A stretch of DNA of 64,000 nt from assembly GCA_019916065.1 (NCBI GenBank), contig CM034236.1:19894805-19958804 (forward strand), written 5' to 3'. The translations under genes were made by a program, and so were the position numbers. The notes under the pieces are model-generated. The model did not search any database and was not told where the DNA came from. It saw only the letters and a list, made by a program, of their open reading frames with translations. The stretch is from Vitellaria paradoxa (lineage: Eukaryota; Streptophyta; Magnoliopsida; Ericales; Sapotaceae). Positions 35,365-45,435 of this stretch are shown here, one piece after another. Numbering within the stretch: the stretch's first letter is position 1; the number at the start of each line of letters is the position of its first letter.

Positions 35365-35611
35365 TGAAACAGAGAAGCAACGCCTTCTATCCCACATCGC
35401 CTGAGTAGTGAAAAGAAGTAGCATATACGTAATATTCGATATCTATATAATAACAACGCATTTTAAAGCCGTGAGGGTATTGGATTCAGTGCAAAACTCC
35501 AGGGTTAAACGTGCTCTAGTGGGGGCAGTACTAAGGTGGGTGACCTTTTGAGAAGCAGCTTACCAAGCCCAAAACGGATAATATTGTTCTATATGGATGC
35601 GGTTCATTACA
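35365..35611 (+). repeat. Cassandra-like TRIM LTR with 5S rRNA-like segment
   Basis: About 247 bp starting TGAAACAGAG after a polypurine-like tract and ending GGATGCGGTTCATTACA. It contains CCCACATCGCCTGAG and a TATATAATAACAACGC stretch, as in Cassandra LTRs (from memory). At 35482-35556 a block resembles plant 5S rRNA: GGATTCAGTGCAAAACTCC, then GGTTAAACGTGCTC (box A-like), then GCAGTACTAAGGTGGGTGAC (intermediate element and box C-like). This is the hallmark of Cassandra-type TRIM elements. Confidence 0.7.
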
Positions 35612-35629
35612 TGAGGGATTGCTGTTGAA

Positions 35630-35875
35630 CCAAAACTATTTAGAAATCTGCTGTTAATGAAAAAACACGATACCATACCGCGGTTATGGGTTCTACACAT
35701 TGAACAATTGCGATTTCAAAGCGCGAGTGTTAATAGATACTACAGTAAAAACTGTCATTTAAAATCGTGACTGTTGGCATAAAACGTGATTTCAAATTGC
35801 AGTTGCTCAGAACAAACGAGGAAGACCCACCATTTCAAAGGGCAGTTGTTCACTGCCCCAAGGAAACCAAAGCCC
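35630..35875. mobile_element. Possible CACTA-like terminal region fragment
   Basis: Repeated CGCGGTTAT, CGATTTCAAAGCGCGA, AAATCGTGAC, AACGTGATTTCAAATTGCAG words, each about 15-20 bp, resemble subterminal repeats of plant CACTA elements. No CACTA end or transposase was found, so this is tentative. Similar words occur near 44540-44680. Confidence 0.3.
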
Positions 35876-36059
35876 TGTGCTGGGAAGAGAAAAGAAATCA
35901 CCCCATGATTATCTATTCAAGACCCCCCTCAATAGAATTTTTTTTTTTTTTGCTTTGCTATTAAAAATCAAACAAATTGTGCAACTACTGTAATAAACCA
36001 AACAAATTTTCTACGTGTTTATTTTTAAATATTAATTTACCTAACTTTTTTAAAGTTAT

Positions 36060-36580
36060 CTAAACTATGAAATTGTTTATTTTTAAATATTAATTTACCT
36101 AATTTTTGTAAAGTTATCTAAATTATAAAATTTGAATTTGTGACTTTGAGAGTTTCAGATATACCATATCACCTAATTAATTAAATCTAATTTATAGCAA
36201 AATAATTTAATTTAATATATATTATTTTTAAACTGAATAATATTTTTGTTTGAAATAATTTTTTTAATTTACAATAACTTTTTGAGCTCTCTCTCTCTTA
36301 TTTTTTTTATTTTTAATAGTTTCAAATATTAATTTATTTAACTCTAATTTGGGATTAAATAAATTTAATCTATTTACTTGCATATTTAAACTTATCTAAA
36401 CTATAAAATTTGAGTTTATGACTTTGAAAGTTTCGGATATATCGTATCATCTAATTAATTAATCTAATTTATAGTAAAATTAATTTAGTTTAATGTATAT
36501 CATTTTTAAAGTAAATAATAAATTTGTTTGAAATAAATTTTTTAATTCACAATAACTTTTTGAGCTATGTCTCTTGTTTT
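36060..36580. repeat. Two-copy direct repeat, ~280-bp spacing
   Basis: The segment from AAATTTGA(A/G)TTTxTGACTTTGA through AGTTTC(A/G)GATATA and CTAATTAATTAA to TAACTTTTTGAGCT is present at about 36108-36295 and 36388-36572 with roughly 85-90% identity by eye. Confidence 0.75.
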
Positions 36581-36732
36581 CAATAGATTTTTAATTTTTG
36601 CTACACTTTTTATCTAAAACAACTATCTTAAACTTCATATAATATAAAATTATATAATAACAAATAAAAAAAAGAAAATAAATATTAAAAATTTACAATA
36701 ATGCAAATAAATTAAACAAATAAGAAAATAAA

Positions 36733-37846
36733 AAGAGCGTGAATGGTGCTAATTTGCCCATAAATCTTGAGAAGCAAGTTCGTGATGATGGGTTTTTCAG
36801 GGAGGACACACCCAAAAATAAAACTGTGCAATGATATCATATCCAGGTTGCTGTATAGTAGATATGTGAACTTGAAGACATTATGACATGATTCACATTT
36901 TGCTTTCAAACCCCATTTTTTTTTTCAATACAAATGAAATGGAAAAGAAACTGTAGAGACTGAAGTGGAGTTCATTGTCTAGTTGGTTGTTGCTTGAATG
37001 ACTCCAACAAGAAGGGCAACAATAAAAGCCAAGCCAAAGGCAAAGAGCATTCCCCGCTAAGGCAACTGCACATCTTTTTTCCACACAAAGCACATCAACA
37101 GAGATAGGGCAATACTTCCTACTAACAACACAAAATACCACCACTCGGGTACTTGTTTATAACTTCTCATCAATTTTGTATGGATGTCCTCTTTGACGTT
37201 CTTCATTGCAGACTTGCTTTGTTTCCATATGTCACTGGACAATTATGCAAAATTATAGTTTGGTCAATTTGAGCATAGATCAAGAAACACTTATACTCAA
37301 AAAATTGTATATTGAAGTCCAAAAAATAGGACACAAGTGGGGCAATCTAGCTAGTCCTTAGCCCACGAGATTATTTCCTCTTGCAAGTTAACAGGAAAAT
37401 CATATAATTCTTACAAAAAAATAAAAAATAAATTAGGATTTACTTATTTAGAATGAACTTGTTTAACAACCAAATTTCCTTTTCAGCCTCTTACATGAAT
37501 TGAGAGAATTTTGACTAATTGCCTGTTTCTATTTTTGTCATAAATATATTTTCAATCATTACTTTTTTGGATTTCCATTTTGCTTGAATAAGTAATACTC
37601 GAGCAATGGGAATTAGCATAATCTGCTCAAAGTCATTAAAGAAGCACAGACTGAGGGGACAAAAAAAAAAGTTAACGAGCAGATAACAAAGATTAAGAAA
37701 ATATTCTCCAAGTTTTCTTGTCTTCGTAATTGTAAATGCATAAGCAACATACCTTCCATGAAACAGGGCCACTCATAAGCGTTGCCGTAAATCTTACGAA
37801 TCCTGACCCAATTGAAAGGGCAACCAAGAAAATAAGGAAAAATCAC
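36733..37846 (-). pseudogene. Oligopeptide transporter (OPT family) pseudogene fragment
   Basis: Three exon-like blocks on the minus strand with preserved GT-AG signals: about 37846-37753, 37234 to about 36978, and 36850-36733. Reading in order: ALSIGSGFVRFTATL, then after a frameshift VALFHG; SDIWKQSKSAMKNVKEDIHT with SYKQVPEWWYFVLLVGSIAL and FVWKKDVQLP; then GMLFAFGLAFIVALLVGVIQ, QPGYDIIAQF, a frameshift, and PIITNLLLKIYGQISTIHA. This matches the conserved C-terminal half of plant OPT proton-coupled peptide/metal-chelate transporters. The Trp-Trp after QLP has a TAG in place of the first Trp. Two frameshifts and truncation at both ends make it non-functional. It lies just beyond the Pol alpha fragment on the same strand. 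Confidence 0.88.
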
Positions 37847-37849
37847 ATC

Positions 37850-38850
37850 CGGGTCATGCCTTCACTTTTAGTGTCTTTTTCATGGAGTGCTCTATCACAA
37901 CAAGATCACCATCCCCATCAAAATTCAGTCAGCCAAACAAAATAAGAATATAACAAGATAAAATGCCAGAACCTAATATGGGTCTTATGCAATTTGGTTG
38001 TGCCTCAAAACTTCACTTTACTTGTGGTCATCTGGAATATATAGCAACATACAATTTCTCCACTCAAATCATTAACAACCGAAGAAAGAGTTTCACCTTC
38101 CATTCTTTTACCATTTTTCTTCTTCTACTTTTTTTTTCTTTTTTAATAAGTGAGAATCTTACACCCACCAAGAAATTCTCATCTCGTGAACTTGTGTATA
38201 TTATTTTTGGAAATTCATCCACTTTCCACAAAGAAACTAACAACAACACGCTTTATAGAAAAAAAAAATTATTTTCTATTTTGAAAAGCGACTTAACAAT
38301 GAGCATAATAGCCGTTACAAATTAAACTACATGGCAGTAAAGGAAAATATGGAGAAAACAAAAGAAAAATTATAAAAATCTAAAGAAATCGCAGTTCCAA
38401 AAGAGCAATCAGAAAATTTTGGTTTATTGAATTCACACAACTTCAAAACAATCAATCTATTACCAATTTACCATGCACTAATGCAGTTATATGTCTCTAA
38501 TTTTTCATTTTTGAATCCTCAGAAGTAATTTTTCAGTGTGAACATAATACTCGTGTGTTTAGAACTTCAAGGCACCAATAGCAGATAAACAAATGTATAA
38601 TAGTATGAGCAAAGAAGGATTTGGGATGAGTTGAAAGTAAAAATGAACCTTATTGGTTAATTCTATGTTTATTATTCAAATAACTTTTTGAATGTTTACG
38701 CACAACATATTGGGTAATTAAAGACACGTCCAGGCCAAATATCCTTTGACAGAAATCTAGGCAAAATTCAGAATGTTGAAAGGATTTGGAGATTTGTAGT
38801 AAAATGTTACTATGGAGAGTAGGTACAAGAAAATCTTAGACAAGAAAGGA
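37850..38850. other. Spacer between two captured-gene relics, nothing recognised
   Basis: No continuation of either pseudogene is readable. The plus-strand ORF at 37963-38325 (120 codons) is AT-rich and shows no family motif. Confidence 0.4.
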
Positions 38851-38854
38851 TTAC

Positions 38855-41279
38855 CTCTCGTCATCATCTACTGCACACAAAAGTGAGCTGGAAGGATAAT
38901 TGTTGACACTTTCACTTGAAATATTTTGGAACTGAAAGAATTCATTACTTGAAATGTTATTCACACATACCATGGTCCATAGAGTGAATTCGAGCCCAGA
39001 ATGAGAAGATGTTATTTACCTTGGATGAGTCAAGCCCTAAACAATCAGCTAAACGTGTTGGGCTTGTACCCTGAATTGATGCACATAGACACGATACAAT
39101 ATGATGAATTTGTATAGAATAAACCAAGCTTCTAAGAAACCTGGAGTTTGAAAATGATTATAAAGTTATAGGTTGAATATATAGGGATCAATGAATTAAA
39201 AGCCAAACATGCTGTGACAGGTAATTATCAATGTCAACCATCCATTTTCCAGCATCTCTTTTCAATTTATCAAGATGCCTAGCCTGCTGAGCAATCCCTA
39301 TCAAAGAACCAGAACCACTCCCTTATTGACAAAAAAATGCATGAAAACTTGGACATGGTATATAGTTTCAATTATGTCAAAAGCATAATATAAGAAAGCT
39401 TCAGCAACATTTAAGTAGGCAGAAAAAATACATGAATGAAAAAACTTTCACAACAAACCTGCTCACAGCAAATTACATAAGGAACTATATCACTAACAAA
39501 GCAACCAGCAGAGCAACCATTTCTCTTTAGTCTAAGTGCAACCTTGAAAATGATCCAAGTTAATGTAAAATGGCAGGTAAACGTTTGATGAGTTCAAATT
39601 AAAAAAAAAAGAAAAAAAAAAAAGAAAGGAGGAAGACAATTCTAGAAAATATCACAGTTTCATTGATATACTTCAACATGAAGTTGGTTCTTGGCATCTG
39701 AGTAGGCTTCAAGTGGCTTAGTTAACGTCTTCGTGATTACATATTTTTCCAATGCTACTTGTCTATTTCTTATATCCTCCTGTACCTGTTTAACTCGCAC
39801 AGAAGTGAAACCACTAAATTCTCCAATGACAAACACCCAGATTTTAAGGCAAGATTTGCAGCTAGCTCAAACTGTATGATGGCAAACAAATAAGGTATTC
39901 CAACCATCTGCAACAGTTTCTTTGGTCACAAACCTTTGAAGATCTTAAGTGCCTAGGCTGGTTTACAAATTGTCACATCCAACCCAGCACCATGCAGTGA
40001 GCTTGAGTCATGGGAACAAGTCTCTCCACGAAAAGGCAAGGGTAAGGCTAACTACCTATTATCTCTCAAAGACCTCAATGCAAGGTGCCAAATTTAACTA
40101 ATGAAATTACAAATCTAGTTAATCCAAAAGTTTTGGAAACACTTGAATATTTTACTATTTTTGTATTTCAAATTTTCAAGCAAATCCACTTTTGCCGAAT
40201 TCTCAAGCTCACCATTTTGTGGCTTCAGATCACAATTTTTTGGAAGTTATTTGGTAGTCGTGCAGCAAGGTAGCGTGAAACCATCAAAATGCAAATTCTA
40301 GTTAGTATGTTGGTGAGCTTACCTTCATAAGAGCACTGTGTATTGATTCAACAACATCCTCACATGACCTATAAGCGGAAGAACCATGTAAATGTAAGGC
40401 TTGAAGAAGGAACAATGGTTTCTAAGGATTACGAAATAACCACCAAAAAATATGTAATTATACCCTCCAGACAGTATTTGACTTAAGCAAAAATCTCCCA
40501 GTTCCTTCTATAAGAAGCTCCGGTCATGACAAACCATATCAAGACCTTTCCGTTCAATAACCTGTGCCAAAAGTGCAAGTCACTAGTGTACTCCAATGAT
40601 CAATATTTAAAACAATTTCAAAAAGTTCAAAAGAACCCCCCCCAAAAAGCTTAAAAAGCTACTTCATATGGCGTCCCATCCTTAAACTACACATTGACAA
40701 CTGCATATTTCTTTTTTCTTGAGAAGCAACATTCTCTTGTACAAACCATCAAGATCAATTTCTAAACACCTATATTTTTTGTTGATCTGGAACCAAGAAC
40801 GGAGATTTTAAATGTCCATTGCAACACAAATTAGATTAAAACAACCAAAAGATTTTTACCTATCAAAAATAAATAAATAAATAAAATCATTTTTGAAATG
40901 GTACATCCAGGTTCACTGATCTACAATACCAAATATATGTCTGAGAGAGGAACCAAAAGGTCAAAATCCTCTACAAAGTATGCTTTTAGTATGAAGGTCA
41001 ATAGATACAGAAGACCATCATGTAGCAAGGGGATGACAAAGAAATTGAAAACATTAGAATGGGATGGATGCCGTATGCACCATGTTTAATTTTAGTAAAG
41101 AAAAAATGAAAAAATTGGGAAATTCAATCTTCAGTAATTTGTTTAATAGTTACAGGAAAACCCCAAAAAAATAAGTGTTAAATGAATTCAATATCTAACC
41201 AAAACCTCACCACCTCCTGGATGACTTTCCCTGCAATCGCCTTGGCTTTTGCAATATCAAGTTCCTTTTTATCTGATTA
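38855..41279 (-). pseudogene. DNA polymerase alpha catalytic subunit pseudogene, nine exon fragments
   Basis: Minus-strand exons, mostly with intact GT-AG borders: 41279-41214 (KELDIAKAKAIAGKVIQE), 40786-40663 (YRCLEIDLDGLYKRMLLLKK), 40561-40464 (IERKGLDMV...KELGDFCLSQILSG), 40368-40323 (SCEDVVESIHSALMK), 39785-39672 (RQVALEKYVITKTLTKPLEA), 39542-39459 (VALRLKRNGC...VPYVICCEQ), 39321 to about 39209 (IAQQARHLDKLKRDAGKWM), about 39107-39020 (CASIQGTSPTRLADCLGLDS) and 38931-38855 (FQNISSESVNNYPSSSLLCA). This is the contiguous C-terminal half of replicative Pol alpha (POLA1/ICU2 type). TAG codons in exons 2 and 3 and frameshifts in exons 2 and 7 inactivate it. The polymerase N-terminus and the final zinc-binding region are absent, so it is an internal genomic fragment with introns, not a retrocopy. 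Confidence 0.9.
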
Positions 41280-41644
41280 ACCCACTGAATTTGCATAACT
41301 AGCCCCCCCAAAAAAAAAAAAAAGATCAAAGCTCCAAAATGCAACCCAAATGAGCATTTCATTTTCCTTGAAAGATACATTTGCAAAAGGTCGATGATAT
41401 CCACTAGTATCATTTTTTTGTAGGTAAAAAAAATCCATCTGGTACCAATGAAAATAGTTAAGCAATAGTGTCGGGAACTCAATTTCCATGATGTAGAAGA
41501 AGATTAATGCGTGCATTCTACAGACCCTCAAGACTTCTTCTCTCCAAAGTACTAAAAAACATGATCTCCCTTAGAATTAAAGATAGATGTTGCGTGCACA
41601 TTAGCAAGAACTGGCGCGTGTCGAGAAGAATCAACGGAGAATAC

Positions 41645-41977
41645 TTAATAGTCCAAGTACAAGTCAACGTGCGACAAGTTCAAATGATCGACTGCATCCA
41701 TCATTCCCCTAACCCCGTTCTCATTTTTCACTCGAAATGGCCTATAACGATTTGCAGGTCTAAGAACCACTGGATACCAATATGTGACATTAAGCTTCAC
41801 TCCAGTTTCTTCTACGCCCAATATGCTGTACAGTTCGACTTTTAGTTGCTCGTAAGTTATAGTACTAGAAACTTGGGTGCTCTCCTTGTAGTCACGATCA
41901 TAGGACAACCTCTTATCAGTTGAAATTACATTCCCACCCCAATAATAGAATACAGTCACGTATTTTTCCAACATCAT
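41645..41977 (-). CDS. MULE-type transposase N-terminal domain fragment
   Basis: A 110-codon ORF: VTVFYYWGGNVISTDKRLSY, TITYEQLKVELYSILGVEE, VKLNVTYWYPVV and a C-terminal HLNLSHVDLYLDY. The pattern (a small beta-rich domain with YGG-like start, YEEL..xLYxILG and a VxLYL end) resembles the N-terminal domain of plant Mutator-like (MURA/SWIM) transposases. It stops at TAG with no DDE transposase core or zinc finger downstream. It may be a captured exon or the remnant of a separate MULE. Confidence in the family is moderate. Confidence 0.5.
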   Translation of the reverse strand: MMLEKYVTVFYYWGGNVISTDKRLSYDRDYKESTQVSSTITYEQLKVELYSILGVEETGVKLNVTYWYPVVLRPANRYRPFRVKNENGVRGMMDAVDHLNLSHVDLYLDY

Positions 41978-41979
41978 AC

Positions 41980-42875
41980 CTTCTGTTACAAAAAATACAA
42001 ACTCAATATTAGCAATTAAAAAAAAAAGTTACACTCATAAATAAAAAAGAAAGACAGAAGTTGACTCACAAATCTAAAAGGATTATAGGTAGGAAAAAGA
42101 AAAATGAGAGAATGGAAATGAAAGGCTAACTTTGCACTTTTTTATGTTTATGTACTATTGGAACAGTTTCATTTATGTATCACTAAGTTATTAGAGTTAC
42201 GTTAATTTTTATGTTTTTTTTGGTGGATCTTAAATGAAGTCCTCATTAGGTCTTAAACAATCCTGAAAATAGAATAGCCAAATTCTCCTAATTTTGGAAT
42301 CTTAGTGATAATAGAAGGTATTTATAACAGCCTACAAATAGGTATATAGTCTTCTATTTAGTATGGTTGAACTTCTAGCAGTTTCAGAGAAATCTTTAAA
42401 GTTCTAATCATTGCAATTTTTAATTCATTTTTAAGAGTTCTAATCTTATAATTTTTTAATCAAAACCCCCAAATAACAAAAATTTAGTTAGACGTTCTAG
42501 ATAAAGTCCATTATCTTAAAATATGTTTTCTAAATTTAATTTTTTGCATTGAAAAATTTTAATTTATAATCATAACTTTATAAAATTAGGGTCTGTTTTG
42601 GTAATATTTTTATTTTCTGTTTTCCTATTTATATTTAAAAGATCTTGTAAACTGGAAATAGAAATACATTTGTTAAATCTATTTACGTTATTCTAGTTTT
42701 CCAACAAAATAAAAAATTAAATAGAAAAGCATAAACAATTTAACAAAATTTTCTAAATATCTATTGCAAATATTTGGTCAATTCTAATACTTTGTTTATT
42801 TTTGTTACATCATATTCAAATAAATTATTTTATTCTAATATTTTATTACACCAATTTTTTTTAAATATATAATAT
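41980..42875. other. AT-rich sequence, nothing firm
   Basis: The stretch at 42593-42650 (GGGTCTGTTTTGGTAATATT...) resembles the terminus of the MITE at 53928, but no partner end or TSD was found. Confidence 0.3.
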
Positions 42876-42879
42876 AATT

Positions 42880-43880
42880 AAATTCTATTAACTAAATTAA
42901 CATGTAACATATATTACTAAATTATTTCTAATAAATAATTAAATTAGATTAGTTAATTTAATTTATAGAAATATCATTAGATTATTTTTACTAAATAATA
43001 AAGTAGAATATATTATTTTATTTTGACATAATAAATAATTGAAATCACATAAAAATATTATATTACATTATTTTTAATAAATAATATAATTATATTAAAT
43101 CAATTAAATTATATTATATATTACTAATTTATTAATATATTATATACTAATATTAATATGTAATATATATTACTAATTTATTTCTAATAAATAATTGAAT
43201 TAGATTAGTTAATTTATTTCGTAGGAAGATCATTAAATTATTTTTACTAAATAATAAAGTAAAATATATTATTTTATTTTGACTTAATAAATAATTGAAA
43301 TCACATAAAAATATTATATTACATTATGTTTAATAAATAATATAATTATATTAAATCAATTAAATTATATTATATATTACTAATTTATTAATATATTAAT
43401 ATGTAATATATATTACTAATTTATTTCTAATAAATAATTAAATTAGATTAGTTAATTTAATTCGTAGGAATATCATTAAATTATTTTTACTTTTTACTAA
43501 ATAATAAAATAAAATATATTATTTTATTTTATTTTGACTTAATAAATAATTGAAATCACATAAAAAATTCCATCACATTATTTTTAATAAATAATATAAT
43601 CAAATAAATCAATTAAATTATATTATGTATTACTAATTTATTAATATATTATATATTACAAATTTATTTCCAATAAATAATTAAATTACATTAGTTAATT
43701 TAATTAATAGGAATATCATTGAATTATTTTCACTAAATAATAAATTAAAATATATTAATTTAATTTAACTTAACAAATAATTGAAATCACCTAAAAATAT
43801 ATTATTACATTATTCTAATAAACTTTTATTTCGAATGAATAACTAAATTAAATTGGTTAATTTAATTAATAAGAATTAAA
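42880..43880. repeat. AT-rich tandem array, ~245-bp unit, about four copies
   Basis: Landmarks AGATTAGTTAATTTA at about 42946, 43203, 43445 and 43688, and ATTGAAATCACATAAAAAT at about 43040, 43288, 43548 and 43780, recur with spacing near 240-258 bp. The sequence is more than 80% A+T. Confidence 0.8.
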
Positions 43881-43911
43881 TTATCCTAGAATCCATTATG
43901 TTCAAGATAGC

Positions 43912-44264
43912 AATCCAGCAGAGATAAGAATATGGCTCAATTTTGAAGCCATAGTAACGAGATGCACTCAAGGTCCCAATTTCCTAAACTATCTAAATTA
44001 CGAAGTTGGATCTTGAATGGCATAAAAGATATGTATACCAACAATCCAGCCATTAAGGTAAAAGATATTTTGGTCTTCAAATTTTTTTCTATAGGTCCAG
44101 ATTTTAAAGATAAGGAACATTTTCTAGCCTACCACTTCATCTGCTTAGAGATCTATATACCACAGACCACACCAAGGTCTCTATGGAGAGAAAAGATATC
44201 TAAAATTCAAAGAAAAAGATATTTACTGCTGAAGAGCCATAGGACTTCGAGTAGTCAAAAGTAG
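43912..44264 (+). pseudogene. Unrecognised coding remnant
   Basis: Two overlapping frames look protein-like. One reads EIRIWLNFEAIVTRCTQGP then NYLNYEVGS and stops. The other runs from 43962 to a stop at 44264 with PKLSKLRSWILNGIKDMY, VFKFFSIGPDFKDKEHFLAY and HFICLEIYIPQTTP. One frameshift would join them. I cannot assign a family. A transposon or viral-relic origin is possible but not shown. Confidence 0.35.
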
Positions 44265-44329
44265 AATGAAATCTAGTCAATAATCCAATTGCATAATGTA
44301 CATTACATTACTCTCATAGACACTTACAG

Positions 44330-44700
44330 TAAGGTTGAGCTAGGAGAGCTGAGCTGAGTGTGACAATGCCCTTAGAGCAAGAGAGGGAGACAGTGCCAGA
44401 GAACTGAGGCGCTGGTGCTGGGTTGCGTCGTGAGGGCTAAGAGAAAGCGACAGAGAGAGCGAGAACAAGCCGTGGCCTGAGAGAGAACAAGAGTGAGAGT
44501 GAGACCGAGAACGAGCTGTGGACTGATTTTGTTGGGCATGTACTCGCGGTTTTGTTGTGCGGTTTTGTAGGGAAGAAAGAATTGCACCTTGGAAAGGCGA
44601 TTTATGCCGGAAAAAATCGGGCTTTGGAATAGCGTTTCATTCATTGTGGAATCACTCCATAACTGCGGTATGAAAGCGCGGTTTCTCATTAACAATATAT
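44330..44700. other. GC-richer block of unknown origin
   Basis: Short purine-rich repeats (GAGAGAGCGAGAACAAGCCGTG and GAGTGAGACCGAGAACGAGCTGTG, about 60 bp apart) are followed by words such as TCGCGGTTTTG, TGCGGTTTTG and AAAGCGCGGTTT. It might be the subterminal part of a DNA transposon. No ORF has a recognisable motif. Confidence 0.3.
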
Positions 44701-44789
44701 TTCGAATTAGTTTTCTATCGACAGCAATTGTAGATATAATTTCCACAGTAGCTGTAAAACCCAAAAAAGCTGTAAAACCCAAAAAAAAA

Positions 44790-45200
44790 AAAAAAAAAGT
44801 CTATAAAACAATCGATCTTTTTTAAGAATGTGTTCTTGCATGGTTGAGTTGGAACTCATTTTCTCCTGCTCAAATTCTATCCATAAAGGTTCAATCTCAC
44901 ATTCTTCTTCCATTAAAGCATCAAGTAACTTAGCAGATTCTTTGATATTATATTTTTTCTATTATTGTTTCTTTTACATGATTTCAACTTGGAGATAGAA
45001 GTTCCATAATTTTTTCCGTCATATATTGTTGAGTTATCTTTTTTCCACTTTTTACGAAGAAGTTGATATTGATGAATTTTCTAGTTAACAAACTTTTTAA
45101 CTGGGAAACCCTCTTTATGAACTCTATTATTGAAATCATTTAAAGTATCATGCATAGCTAAATGATCACTACATCGCAAATTGATAAGAGGGCGCATATT
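44790..45200 (-). pseudogene. Unrecognised protein-like fragment 3' of the Helitron helicase
   Basis: On the minus strand, after a TATAATGCAG acceptor at about 45199, the translation reads RPLINLRCSDHLAMHDTLND, then VHKEGFPVKKFVN and a stop, then KIHQYQLLRKKWKKDNSTIY, and in another frame ESAKLLDALMEEECEIEPLW with FEQEKMSSNSTMQEHI. The text is protein-like but broken by a stop and a frameshift. It is not a family I recognise. It lies where Helitrons carry captured exons. Confidence 0.35.
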
Positions 45201-45435
45201 CTGCATTATATAAAATTACAAATCCCATTTAAAAAAATGCTTAAAAATATCTTTTCAATTAAAGTACATATTTTATCAATATAAGATTTAAACAAAAGAA
45301 AAAAATATGCCTGACATATAGCTAAATGATTAACATTTATTAACTAAATTGAAAATATGCATGCACAACCAAAATATAAATATCATAAGCTCTACTATAA
45401 TAAAAAAACAATAGTTATTATTCACAACGTAACAT

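Larger units (their letters stand above)
32190..35611 (+). mobile_element. Chimeric LTR element: gypsy-type 5' LTR and 5S-containing 3' LTR, TSD TGAGG
   Basis: Flanked by a perfect 5-bp duplication, TGAGG, at 32185-32189 and 35612-35616. It begins TGTAAAGATCC and ends GGTTCATTACA, so the outer TGTAA/TTACA match. Parts: a gypsy-type LTR 32190-35154 ending GGGGCGTGACA; a primer-binding site TGGTATCAAAGCC at 35158-35170; a 200-bp noncoding interior; a purine tract AAGCAAGGGG; and a different 3' LTR, about 35365-35611, containing a 5S-rRNA-like block. There is no gag or pol. Two unlike LTRs in one TSD-bounded insertion suggest template switching between a gypsy RNA and a Cassandra-like TRIM RNA during reverse transcription (inference). 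Confidence 0.72.

Noticed and set aside
35365..35611. A genuine 5S rRNA gene
   Set aside because: Only the internal control half matches, with several changes; the 5' half of 5S is missing and the segment lies in an LTR.
37963..38325. 120-codon plus-strand ORF between the two captured genes
   Set aside because: No homologous motif; it contains long T-run translation (LLLLFFSFL) and lies in spacer.
44372..44782. 136-codon minus-strand ORF
   Set aside because: It covers short purine repeats and palindromic CGCGGTTT words; no protein family is recognisable.
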